Notes under the pieces: model-generated
What the model saw: only the letters and a program-made list of their open reading frames with translations
Told to the model about the DNA's origin: nothing
The model's database searches: none
Part shown: piece after piece, positions 54,898-64,000 of the stretch
Numbering within the stretch: position 1 is the stretch's first letter
How the letters are laid out: each line of letters opens with the position of its first letter
Made by a program: the position numbers and the translations under genes
From: Cylicocyclus nassatus
Lineage: Eukaryota; Nematoda; Chromadorea; Rhabditida; Strongylidae
DNA: 64,000 nucleotides
Direction of reading: 5' to 3'
Assembly (NCBI GenBank): GCA_958299035.1
Contig: CATQJL010000223.1
Location: forward strand, 5,259,753-5,323,752

Positions 54898-57415
54898 TAG
54901 TGCGATAGCCTCACAAGTTGATACAGATAAGTTAATAGTAATCATTTTGATGCGTAAATGGTAAATCTTTTTTCCAATTTTTCAGCTTTTTGTAAAGAGT
55001 TAGGATGACAAAAGCTGACAAATGACAAAAGCTCAGAATATATTAATATCTGTCCAAGACGTTACACTGCCCACAAGAGTTATAAAATCGCGGAAGTGAC
55101 CTGTTTTAGTTGTAAATAATTGGAATGAAGGAAAATTTTCTGTACACTTACATTTATGCTTCTGAATTAAGGAACAGCGCAGATTTATATGCAGTTTGCC
55201 AGAGAATGACATATGCGCAGCACAAAACACTTTCTGATGGAACAAAAGTCGAATCACATTTTTTAGCGGCTCCATCCCTCTGCAGCCTCATGAGAAGCTT
55301 TGACATATGAAAAGTAAAGAATATGGTGCAATTTCTTGTTTGCAGTGCATTAGCACTTCCTTAAAACGAGTTTATTCGAACAAAATTTGACTCTGCGAAG
55401 ATTTGAGATCATTCGCGTACAAATGCATTGGAGGGGAAGGGTCGAGTTTTCCAGTTTGCGAACGCTTTTGTGCTTTCTAGATTTCACCGCCATGCCACTT
55501 TCGAACGTTTATAAAATTACTGATGCTTTGCCAACTTTATTGCAGGGTCGTTAACTTTTCGAATTGATGTTTTGAAGCTTTTATCTATTCTCCATAGTTT
55601 AGCGATGCTTCCGAACGGCAATTTCGTCAATACATCCATGCAATTACCAATTTTTTACACCAGAAATCAAAATATGCTGCGATCAGATCGATACTGCTCA
55701 CATAAATAGTCGTGGAGGCGTATTCCTTACCGGTACACTTTCATCTCTTTGACGGTTTTTTGTTTTAATCGATTTTGCGGTACAATCTAGTCTTTCCATA
55801 GCTAAGAAACCTTGTTAGAGTTTTGCTTCCCCATAGATCAAATTGTTTGCTAAAGCAAAGCAAGCTCTACAAGAGGGAGTTAGAGCATCAGCGCAAGGAT
55901 TGAATCATGCTAAGTTTGAAGACAAAGTCCAAAAAAACTTAGAGACCTAACAATCAAACTCTTGCCCAGAAATTATCACGATTTGTTCATTGTATACTCT
56001 CCTAGTCCAATATTTACAAGAATAACCGCTGTATTTTTTTTCAGTAACTTTAATACGAAAGAAAAAACAAGCTAAAAATGCGAAAATAACTCCATTTCGG
56101 TATTTACGTCACATTTCATATTTTTTGAAACAGCGCTTGCAAAAACCTGAAAATTTCTACTTATGCTTGCAAAGATAGAAACACTTATGGGGAAACAGGT
56201 CAACATTGCTTTGCTTACAGCATTCCAGTTTTCTCTTTTTTATTAGCTACAAGTTATATACGATGTGTTTCTATCAAACCCTCATGAGAAGAGTATGGGT
56301 ATATAAAAGTCTAATGGCAGTAAAATTCATTCATCGAATGTTTTAATACTATATACAGCCCATTTAACGTAAAAACCATCTTGTGAATGTTTCAAGGATA
56401 TCTCAGGAGCTTTGCTCTATCGAATGCTATTTTTTTACAATTTTTTTAAACCTAGTCAATTTCGGTAGCATAATAAACATTCAGTAATAAAATGCAGCAT
56501 CATGCAATCATAAACAGCAAGTTGGTAAGAGAATTGACGCTATGTCGTCGAAACACTGACATGTCAGTATTAACTCGACGAGTTAAATTATTAGCGACTA
56601 GGTATCCATATTTAAAGGCAGTGTCTCATCAAAGTTGAGGTCGCGCGGATCTTCATATATTCCATTACAGCGACCACTAAATAGGCCATTGCGACAAGTC
56701 CCACTCAATTTGACCCCCTCTACGCTGAGAAAAATTTGCTCAAAGTGGTGCGCGGAGAGCGATTTGGTACGCGCGGACGATCTCTTCGGTCTGCCCTCTC
56801 ACACGTTTGAACATGTCCCTCCACTTGGCATCCACCTCCTCTCTGTTACTGCCACTATGGCTGAAGCTGAATTTGGAAGGTACAACTCGTCCCAGGGCCC
56901 GGCACGAGCTTGTCAAAAGGGGTTTTCGAAAACGAATTCCCCTTTGACCTTAAGATCTTTTACGAATGCCCCTTTGAGCCTAAAAACGCAACCTTGGCTT
57001 GTACAACGAAAACACCGCTCAGAAGCGTCCAAAGGCGCTTAAAAGCGCCCAAAACGTTTGAGTTTCTCCACTCTTTTTTTCATCTCTCTCACCTCACAGA
57101 AAATGAGATATGATCAAAGAGATATAGAAGTTTTGCTTATCGTAGTCGTTCCGCACATACTGGGATCTTGCGCCGTCAAGTAAAACGCTCTTCTCAGTTT
57201 GCTCTCACAATTTAGCCGTGTCTTCCGTGGTCTGCTTTGAGCGGCAGTGAACGATTTGGCAGTACCCGTATATGGACACAATACAACAAATCCTGATGTT
57301 TAGATCTCGTGCGTAGGCAGAACGACAAAATCTAATAAAAACCACAAACCACAAGAGTGACCTCTTGCCATTCAACCAAAAAAACTGAAGTGCGTAAAAT
57401 AGACCTAGGCCTTAA
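54898..57415. other. AT-rich unassigned stretch
   Basis: No exon with splice sites and family resemblance could be supported on either strand. At 56890-56935 there is a CAGGGCCCGGCACGAGCTTG sequence that recurs inverted at 61340-61366 and in part at 9853-9870, so it belongs to a dispersed repeat. Confidence 0.4.
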
Positions 57416-57749
57416 AGGCGGCTCGGCAGAATTTCGTCCTGTTTTTCACCTTTTCGGAGCCTTCTCGCCATGAGGAACCATATCTGGGCTTTTCAGCGCA
57501 TTGAAATGGCAAAAATGCGCTTTTCCGACGCTTCCAGATCAGCTTTTAGTGTCAGTGGGCGGGGCTTGACACGAAAAAGGCGGAGCGCGGTTTCTTCCGG
57601 CGTACACTGAATACGGATCCGAATAGCTTCGGAAAAAGCGCATTTTTGCCATTTTCTTGCGCTGGAAAGCCCAGATATGGTTGCTCATGGCGAGAAGGCC
57701 CCGAAAAAGTGAAGAACTGGAAAACGAAAAATTCTGCCGGGCCGCGCCT
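57416..57749. mobile_element. TTAA-type MITE with AGGCGGCTCGGCAG ends
   Basis: AGGCGGCTCGGCAGAATTT pairs with AATTCTGCCGGGCCGCGCCT. The arms continue (GAGCCTTCTCGCCATGAGG / TCATGGCGAGAAGGC and ATCTGGGCTTTTCAGCGC / GCGCTGGAAAGCCCAGAT). TTAA precedes (57412-57415) and TTGA follows. piggyBac-like by target. Confidence 0.65.
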
Positions 57750-57764
57750 TTGACCAGTAGTTAA

Positions 57765-58130
57765 AGGCACCGACAAACCCAGATTCTTGACTTCCACGTT
57801 TTGCCCTTATCATGTCCTTGATTCCGAATATGGAGTCGAGAACCCACGAAAACCCCGAATTCCCATTTCGGGGAAGCCATCCAACCACCGGTCCTCCGAA
57901 ACGGCGATTGAACGGGCGCGCACGAATGGGCGGGCGCCTTACTGATGGAGGGCATGCCGACTTGGGATCCTCATGCCTCTTCGCTATCCCGAATCTATCT
58001 CGCTTAAGCGAAATTTTGCGCCGCCACTTGAACTTTGGCTTGGTAGGAGGTCTTACTATCGTAAGCTGCCAAAAGCTTGAAACCCCTAACTCACTTCAAA
58101 TGAGCTCGAACGGTAAGCAGTAATCGCCGA
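57765..58130 (+). repeat. Partial copy of the AGGCACCG TTAA-type repeat
   Basis: It begins TTAAAGGCACCGACAAACCC and continues ATTCTTGACTTCCA and GATTCCGAATATGGAG, the same order as 39029-39353. The right inverted end is not found. Confidence 0.55.
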
Positions 58131-61100
58131 ACGAGATCATCAAAGGTCTCCGAGATAGTATCTATCAGAAAATTTTCAACGTTTCGCCCAGCAATACTTC
58201 AAAAAAGAATCAACCTCACAAAAACCCAGCTAAATGTGCATTCTAAGGTTGTGAAAACAGTGGGCTTGCATACAAGTTGTTCAAACTGTGAGCACGTCAT
58301 GCCGTTATCGTTTAACAAACTGATGCCGACAAGTTGTAACCATGACCAAAACTTTGGCAAAGAAATGAGGTTTATTCGATTCAACGTTATTGTAAGAAAG
58401 TTCAGTATAAACACAGGAACAATTAGTAACACAGTTGGACACGCAGTGCGTTCATCAAAACTAAACCATTCTTCAAATCAATGTCACGATGGAGGGGCAG
58501 CAGAAAAAATTGCGCAAAAGACCACGACAACGAAGTACCGCAGGGCTCTGCATGATCGCAGGAGTCGGCGTGACTGCGACCATCGCACACGCACTATGCA
58601 AGCCCCAAACCAGCTCAAAACCCCCGTACTTTCCAGATCCGTTCTAGATAACTGGAGGCTATGAAGGCCAACACGTGATAGCACAGAATCGTTCGACAGG
58701 GCAACGAAAACTTGAGAAGATCGATGTGCAGGCCAATGGCCGCAATTTCATCGACGATCGCGATCATGCAGAGCCCTGTGCCTATGCGACACGTCCAAAA
58801 ACAGTAAAACGCTAGCTACAAAATAGAATGGATAAAAGGACAAGATTTAACTGCCTAGTCATGAGAAAATGCAAGAAAGGAAAGTACACTTATAAATTCA
58901 CCTCTGCTGTTGAATTCACCGTTGCGGTTGTCGCTTCTAAGGCTTGATCGCTGCCGCGCATTGGTTTGGGCCTAAAATCTCGAAAGTTGAATGTGAGTTA
59001 TTGCTTCAAGGAATTCCAACTCTGCTTGAATTCTACACTTAGATCCGATTCAAGAGCATATTGTAAAGCACATGTAAATTTCATATAACAGCAAAAACGT
59101 GAAAACAGCTTCACTCACCTTTTCGTAACTGAGACAAGCCGACCTTGCTTTGCTAAGATGCGCAGCATTTCGACGATAGATTTTCATTTCATTTATTACA
59201 TAGGATGTTCTATGCATGACAGGTAATCACAATAGTCTGACTCTCTCCTATATCTGAAAAGCAGATACCTGTAGATAGCGAAGGAGAGAAGCCATTTTGA
59301 TGATGGTCAACACAAAATCACAACGGCGGCGTGGCGTTATGGAGCAAAGCTACGCCGCGTTCGCCTGCGGTATATCCTGAGGGCCCTTTGCGTTGTGTCG
59401 CTCCTAATTGCACCCGCAGAGGAGCTAGCGTTACCCAGCGGATCGAGTCATGCTCGAAATTCTTCTTCTGTAAAGAGACCAAAGTGCGGAAGTTAAACGA
59501 ATTTTGAGGACGAAAAAATAGATTCTGAGGAAGAAATGTTTGAAATAAAGGCTTTGAGTCAGTAATGAAATTTTCTGTCCCTTTTCTCTACTAATTCTCG
59601 TATTACACTTGAAATCCGTCTTTTATTTCTCAACGAGATTCAGCCTTTGCATCCCTAAAATTCATCTGTTTTTTCGATTTTTGATAACTTTGTTGCATTT
59701 ATGCTATTTGGACGTCTTCTCAAGCGTATCAATAAGGATTAGCTCAATCCGCTGTCAGTAGCAGTGCACCTCCTGCGGCTGCAATTAAAGGCGATGCAAC
59801 GCAACTGGCCCTCAGGATATACCGCAGGGGAATGCAGCGCTGCTTTGCTCCATAACGCCTGCCCCCCAATCACAACAACACCAAGCAAACAGAAAAGGGA
59901 TAGTCAAAGAAGAACAAGGACGTACAAGTCAAGCTTACTACATCCCCTCATCAACCTTATTTCCAATAACAGCTAGTTGTCGATACATTGCATCTATTGA
60001 CGGGAGAGTAACTTTACCCTCTATGATATTGCAATACAAGACAAAATGATCATCAAGCGCGTACCTCAAAAATTTCTTCTCTCCTCTTTGTGTACTTATC
60101 CATCATATTGACAACTGCCATCAAATCCATTGTATCCACCGTCGTTTAAGCCTAGATGGCTGAGAACGCATTCTTTCGATGAGAACAGGACCCGTCATTT
60201 GTCCGTGACTTCTTCGGGTATAGTGGAAACTTCGAACGAAAACTCACGTAGGCCACCGAACTCGTATATCTGAAAGAAGACAGGAGAACTTGGACAGAAG
60301 TAAGTATGCAGTAGAAAAGACTGACTCGGTGACTGTAAAGAACGTGCTAAAGGCAACAAGCAAGAGAAAAAAGTAAGAAAAGACGAAATAATAAGGCGCC
60401 GATTATAGGAGTAAGTGACGCAGTCCGCGCATATCGATTCGAGCGCGCTTTTCTCTCCAGTCAAGAATGCTGATAACGCTGTTTTTGGCTCTAACAAAGA
60501 GGAGAGGGGAAGTTTTGAAACCAAAATTTCAATATATACTAATGTTTAGGCGTAGAGTAGATTTATGTAAACATTTTGAAAAAATTATGTGAATTGAGAG
60601 TTTTGCCAAGCTCAGCTTGTCATTAGCTTGTCAAATGACAAGCTAATTTGGAAATTAGTTGAGGAAACTTTTCATTCACATAAGTTTTTCATAATATTTC
60701 ATACTTAGTTACTTAGTCCTACTGCGCATACACACACCAAATTCCGCGCGATTTCGTCGCCTCTGCGTTGCAAATGAGCCATTTTTCCATTTCTTTGGTA
60801 GCGGGAAATTTTCAGAAAAAAGTTTGCCACAACCTTCAGTCACATAATTTTTCGATGAAACTCCTATGTCAACTCCTACAGGCTTGTGTCCATGTACCAA
60901 CCAAGTTTCATACCATACCGTCGTCTGCGCGTTGCAAACGAGTCATTTGAATTCACATCTTCATTTACCAATTTTGCGAAATTCACGGAAAAAATGCTTA
61001 TTACTCGTTCCGTTCACATAAGTTTTTCATAATTTTTCATAGTTTGTTTCCATTAGCCTCTCTCCGTTAGCATACAAAATTTGGTGCCATAACGTTACGC

Positions 61101-61656
61101 ATACATTGAGAACTAGTCATGTATGCTGTTACAAATAGCATCGCTTGAGCGACGTCGCGGTGCGACAATTAGCGACGGCGCGGTTTGACGCGCGAACTCC
61201 AGTTTTCGCCTGTTGAGGCACATAACATGTTAAGATAAGCAGCGAGCATAAACTAACAATTTTTTTCCGGGGCTCCGCCCCGGACCCCCCAAAAACGATT
61301 ACCCCTTTGCTTTTTTTGCCGAAAACGATTTCCAGCTTGTCATTTGACAAGCTCGTGCCGGGCCCTGACTCGTCCTCGTTGCTTCCGCGAGGCTTCCAGA
61401 AAACGGGGTTTTGGGAACTTCGTGCGATTTTAAGCCCATACAGTGCTAGACAGGGTCCGTCAGGCTCGAAAAATGCAAAAATCTCCGCAACTAAATTTTG
61501 GTGAAACACTGATTTAATATAGTGTGGTTGCACAGAGGGTAAAATGCGGTAAAATTTGCGCGTGAAGAAGTAGCCTGCCTTGCCTTTAAGTGAAGTGATT
61601 GTCGATTTGCTGCGAGCATTACTTATTATACGACAAATAAAAGGCATAAATGCAGA
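58131..61656. other. Unassigned stretch with scattered repeat fragments
   Basis: No gene could be supported. Present are an inverted repeat at 59332-59859, a partial tandem duplication at about 60670-61060 (shared blocks ACATAAGTTTTTCATAAT and CGTTGCAAA), and a TAGCTTGTCAAATGACAAGCTA palindrome at about 60631-60652. The last 300 bp is the presumed upstream region of the TTR gene. Confidence 0.4.
59332..59859. repeat. Inverted repeat pair around a 0.4-kb core
   Basis: GGCGTTATGGAGCAAAGC and GCGGTATATCCTGAGGGCC at 59332-59394 recur inverted at 59796-59859. The arms are about 63 bp. It is probably a non-autonomous element, class unknown. Confidence 0.55.
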
Positions 61657-62226
61657 ATGCGAGTACTGTTCTTCTTGTGTCTTCTCCCATCATGCTACTG
61701 CGCCTGGTATAACCACTATACACAACTCATAGGATCGCTAATAGGATCGCTACAGTCAAGTGCAGCAACAGTGACACTTCGCTGTGACGGTAAACCGTTC
61801 ACTAATGCGAAAATATCCATGTACGATGCGGAAGTTAGTGAGTCGGATCGGAACTGCAAAATTTTAGCTCAATTCAAACTTGAAATTTAGCTTTCGATGT
61901 ATGGATGGCTGGACCCGTCAAACCGGACAACTATGGGAGATGTCATCTTGCAGGCTCTAAGCGAGAGATAAGCAGCATAGAACCGTACCTCTATATCAAG
62001 CATTGGTGCAAACGAAAGGTAGGCTCGTTTTTTCTTTGCCGATGTATAATTTGATAACTTAGAAGAAACTAATGTTGTTTAGGGCCAGTCTCAGGCCTAT
62101 GCTGTTGAGATCTGCATAGACATCCCATCATATTGTATAAGCTATGGCTCTGAACCAAAGCAAAGCTGCCATTTCGGATTGGAGCTCACTGAGGTGAACA
62201 AGGGACAAAGAACTTGCAAAAGATAG
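61657..62226 (+). CDS. ttr: Transthyretin-like (TTR family) secreted protein
   Basis: Three exons, 61657-61837, 61891-62018 and 62083-62226, give 150 residues; both GT/AG joins keep phase. A hydrophobic start (MRVLFFLCLLPSCYC) is a signal peptide. The family core follows: VTLRCDGKPFTNAKISMYDA, then YGRCHLAGSKREISSIEPYL, then YIKHWCKRK, with the conserved Cys residues (43 and those near GRC and HWC) that form disulfides in this nematode-specific DUF290 family. The C-terminal part (ICIDIPSYCISYG) is also typical. The acidic Asp-rich loop usually found after the second strand is shorter here. Introns are 53 and 64 nt. In C. elegans some members act outside cells, for example TTR-52 in corpse recognition; others are excreted by parasites. 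No neighbour suggests a specific role. Confidence 0.88.
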
Positions 62227-62987
62227 CAGATTCATGAGACATGTGTTCATGTCAGCCACATCCACATAAACAAGTTTCAAAGATGCACTTGTCATAGGAA
62301 TTATATTTTTCTATTTTTCCTCTTATCATTCCTCTAACCATGGAAGGATACTTGGTGACCGTGTCCTTTCGATACTTATGTATTTATGCATTCAAAAATT
62401 AGCTCAACGAATGTATTAGTTCAACAAGGTTGTCTTGCCTTAGGGACAAACAATTAGAATACTAAGCGCCGGTTTTTCGAAAAATCAAACTGTACTAAAA
62501 TTTATAGCCCACTCGATAAGTAGTAGATGTTATAAGCGAAGAAGGATGAACGGCCATGTTGCAGCCATGGTGTAAATAACCTTTGAGTTATCACTCTCAA
62601 GCGAAAAAAGAGAAAGACACGAGCAAATGGTTTTAAGTTGATAAATACTTCTTTTAGCTTTCTCCATCGCTACCATGGAAAAAGGGCAGCAGACAAAAAA
62701 TGCATTGGTATAGGTCTACAGGCTGTAGGACCTATGAGTGAGGCTCACAGTCCAACTTGAAAAAACGTGTGGATCGGATTTGATTTAGAAGCCAGCTCTT
62801 TTACATATCAGCAAACACAAAACAGTTGAATTCAAGTGAAGTGAACTATTGATAAGAAAATTTAACTGTTTTTACAGTATTTCATGTGTAATAAATCAAG
62901 TACATTGATTCTACGTACAAAAGCAGACAAAAGCAGCTGCGTTTTCGGCTTGCAGCGTGGTACACGGTTACGTACAAGCTATCGTAA
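62227..62987. other. 3' flank of the TTR gene, nothing else recognised
   Basis: The sequence is AT-rich and holds no supported exon, repeat end or RNA gene. A clear polyadenylation signal was not identified. Confidence 0.4.
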
Positions 62988-63206
62988 GGCTCCCGCCAGA
63001 GTGCCGAAGCCATGCCAGCGCTACGCCAGCGCCGAGCCAGCGTTTCGATCGATACACGTGTATTTCGTTGAAGCGGGGCTACCTGATCTAGTTCTCAGCC
63101 AGGACCCCACCCCAACGAAATACACGTGTATCGATCGAAACGCTAGCTCGGCGCTGGCGTAGCGCTGGCGTAGCGCTGGCATGGCTTCGGCACTCTGGCG
63201 GGAGCC
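62988..63206. mobile_element. Harbinger-like 219-bp palindromic MITE with TAA duplication
   Basis: GGCTCCCGCCAGAGTGCCGA and its inverse TCGGCACTCTGGCGGGAGCC form the ends, and pairing continues for about 95 bp through GCCAGCGCTACGCCAGCG and CGATCGATACACGTGTA. TAA lies on both sides (62985-62987 and 63207-63209), matching a TWA target. Confidence 0.7.
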
Positions 63207-63379
63207 TAAAGTTACATAATGGAACTTTCGAACACGAAACGAAAACGCTTTTTTTTGAATTTGCGAATAATAAATGCTAAACCACTTCTATTAGTCGGTC
63301 TTAAAATCAATATTTACTCGCTTTTAGTCTAAGCTCTTAGCGGATAAGTCAAAAAGCAAAGACAAGATCCAGATATACA

Positions 63380-64000
63380 CGGCTATACTTTAAACTCCAT
63401 TACTGAGGACTTGAGCCTAGTCTCGTAATTAAGCACTCCAATAAAATTGAAATGTCGTAGACATCTTATACGTGATATTCTCATAGTAAAGATCTGTCGG
63501 ACCTTCTCCAGTTTTCGTATGTCTTTTTTAAGAAAAGGACTCCAGACAACAATAGTATTTTAGATAACTAGTACATAAGCATTATAAAATCGTTTGAGTA
63601 TTATAGAATTTTCAATTACACTTTTCGAAAAATAGCATACAACACTGCAAATGCTTTGGTGACTGCATGCTCGACATGATTGTTATTTTTCAATTCAGGA
63701 TACGAGAACACCCAAGTCCTTGGCAATGGGGCAGTTTTTCAATCTAATTCCATTTATCTCATAAACTGGAAAGTCATATTTCCAAAGTGCATTACAAAGC
63801 TTTTTTCTAGGTTCACATTTACGATAGAGAGGGCAGCCCAGTTCATCATTTTTCCTAGAGAAGCTCTTATTGCTGGACCTGTCTTTATTATAGTAATCAT
63901 AATTCCATATATCTCCATATATTTTTATGTCGTCAGCATATATCTGAATTGTCAGACGTATGCGTGTTCGTAAGATGGATGGAAGTTCAACAGCATATAA
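63380..64000 (-). pseudogene. CR1/jockey-type LINE reverse transcriptase fragment
   Basis: On the minus strand from the window edge a frame shows YADDIKIYG (active site), followed by NGIRLKNCPIAKDLGVLVS and, after shifts, a VWSPF-like block and a KLEKVRQIFTMR-like block. The order matches the LINE at 4323-6435. Stops and frame changes show it is dead. The rest lies outside the window. Confidence 0.7.

Noticed and set aside
58236..58664. 142-codon plus-strand frame with several Cys and His
   Set aside because: It has no family resemblance, no splice-site support and an Arg-rich low-complexity end. Treated as chance.

Overview
The window looks like a nematode nuclear genome fragment, probably a rhabditid or strongylid (hookworm-like) worm. 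Evidence: a transthyretin-like (TTR) secreted-protein gene, a multi-exon receptor L-domain (irld-type) gene, small introns bounded by GT/AG, and CR1/jockey, RTE, Ty3/gypsy and Penelope retroelements. I see no rRNA, tRNA or CRISPR. The species is inference only.

Three host genes can be assembled from short exons by matching reading phase across GT/AG junctions. (1) A Spinster-like MFS transporter on the minus strand runs from its start codon at 26903 to at least 8597, with a probable last exon at 7006-7216. Two of its introns have swollen to 10.6 kb and 5.4 kb and are packed with transposons. (2) A receptor L-domain gene on the minus strand has exons from 49324 down to 39897. A 5.8-kb Penelope element sits in the intron that splits its second L domain. 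(3) A compact three-exon TTR gene lies on the plus strand at 61657-62226.

Everything else recognisable is mobile DNA. From left to right: the 3' end of a Ty3/gypsy element with an extra arginine/serine-rich ORF (1-2260); a mariner-type MITE (2281-3087); a decayed CR1/jockey LINE (4323-6945); five copies of a TA-inserting MITE in one Spinster intron (9883-13878); a 5.7-kb TIR element carrying a second MITE that contains a 1.9-kb minisatellite (17329-23069); a hairpin-ended repeat whose TG tract has expanded to 0.9 kb (23690-25110); Harbinger-like fold-back elements with TWA duplications; Helitron-like palindromes; a decayed RTE LINE split by a TTAA element that itself holds a Harbinger-like element (29660-33990); and the Penelope element with one intact 893-codon ORF (41490-47279).

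The strongest observations are about transposon mechanics and gene architecture. Several insertions sit inside other repeats whose second arm or sister copy keeps the empty site, so target duplications can be read directly. I found no convincing new enzymatic or defence system.
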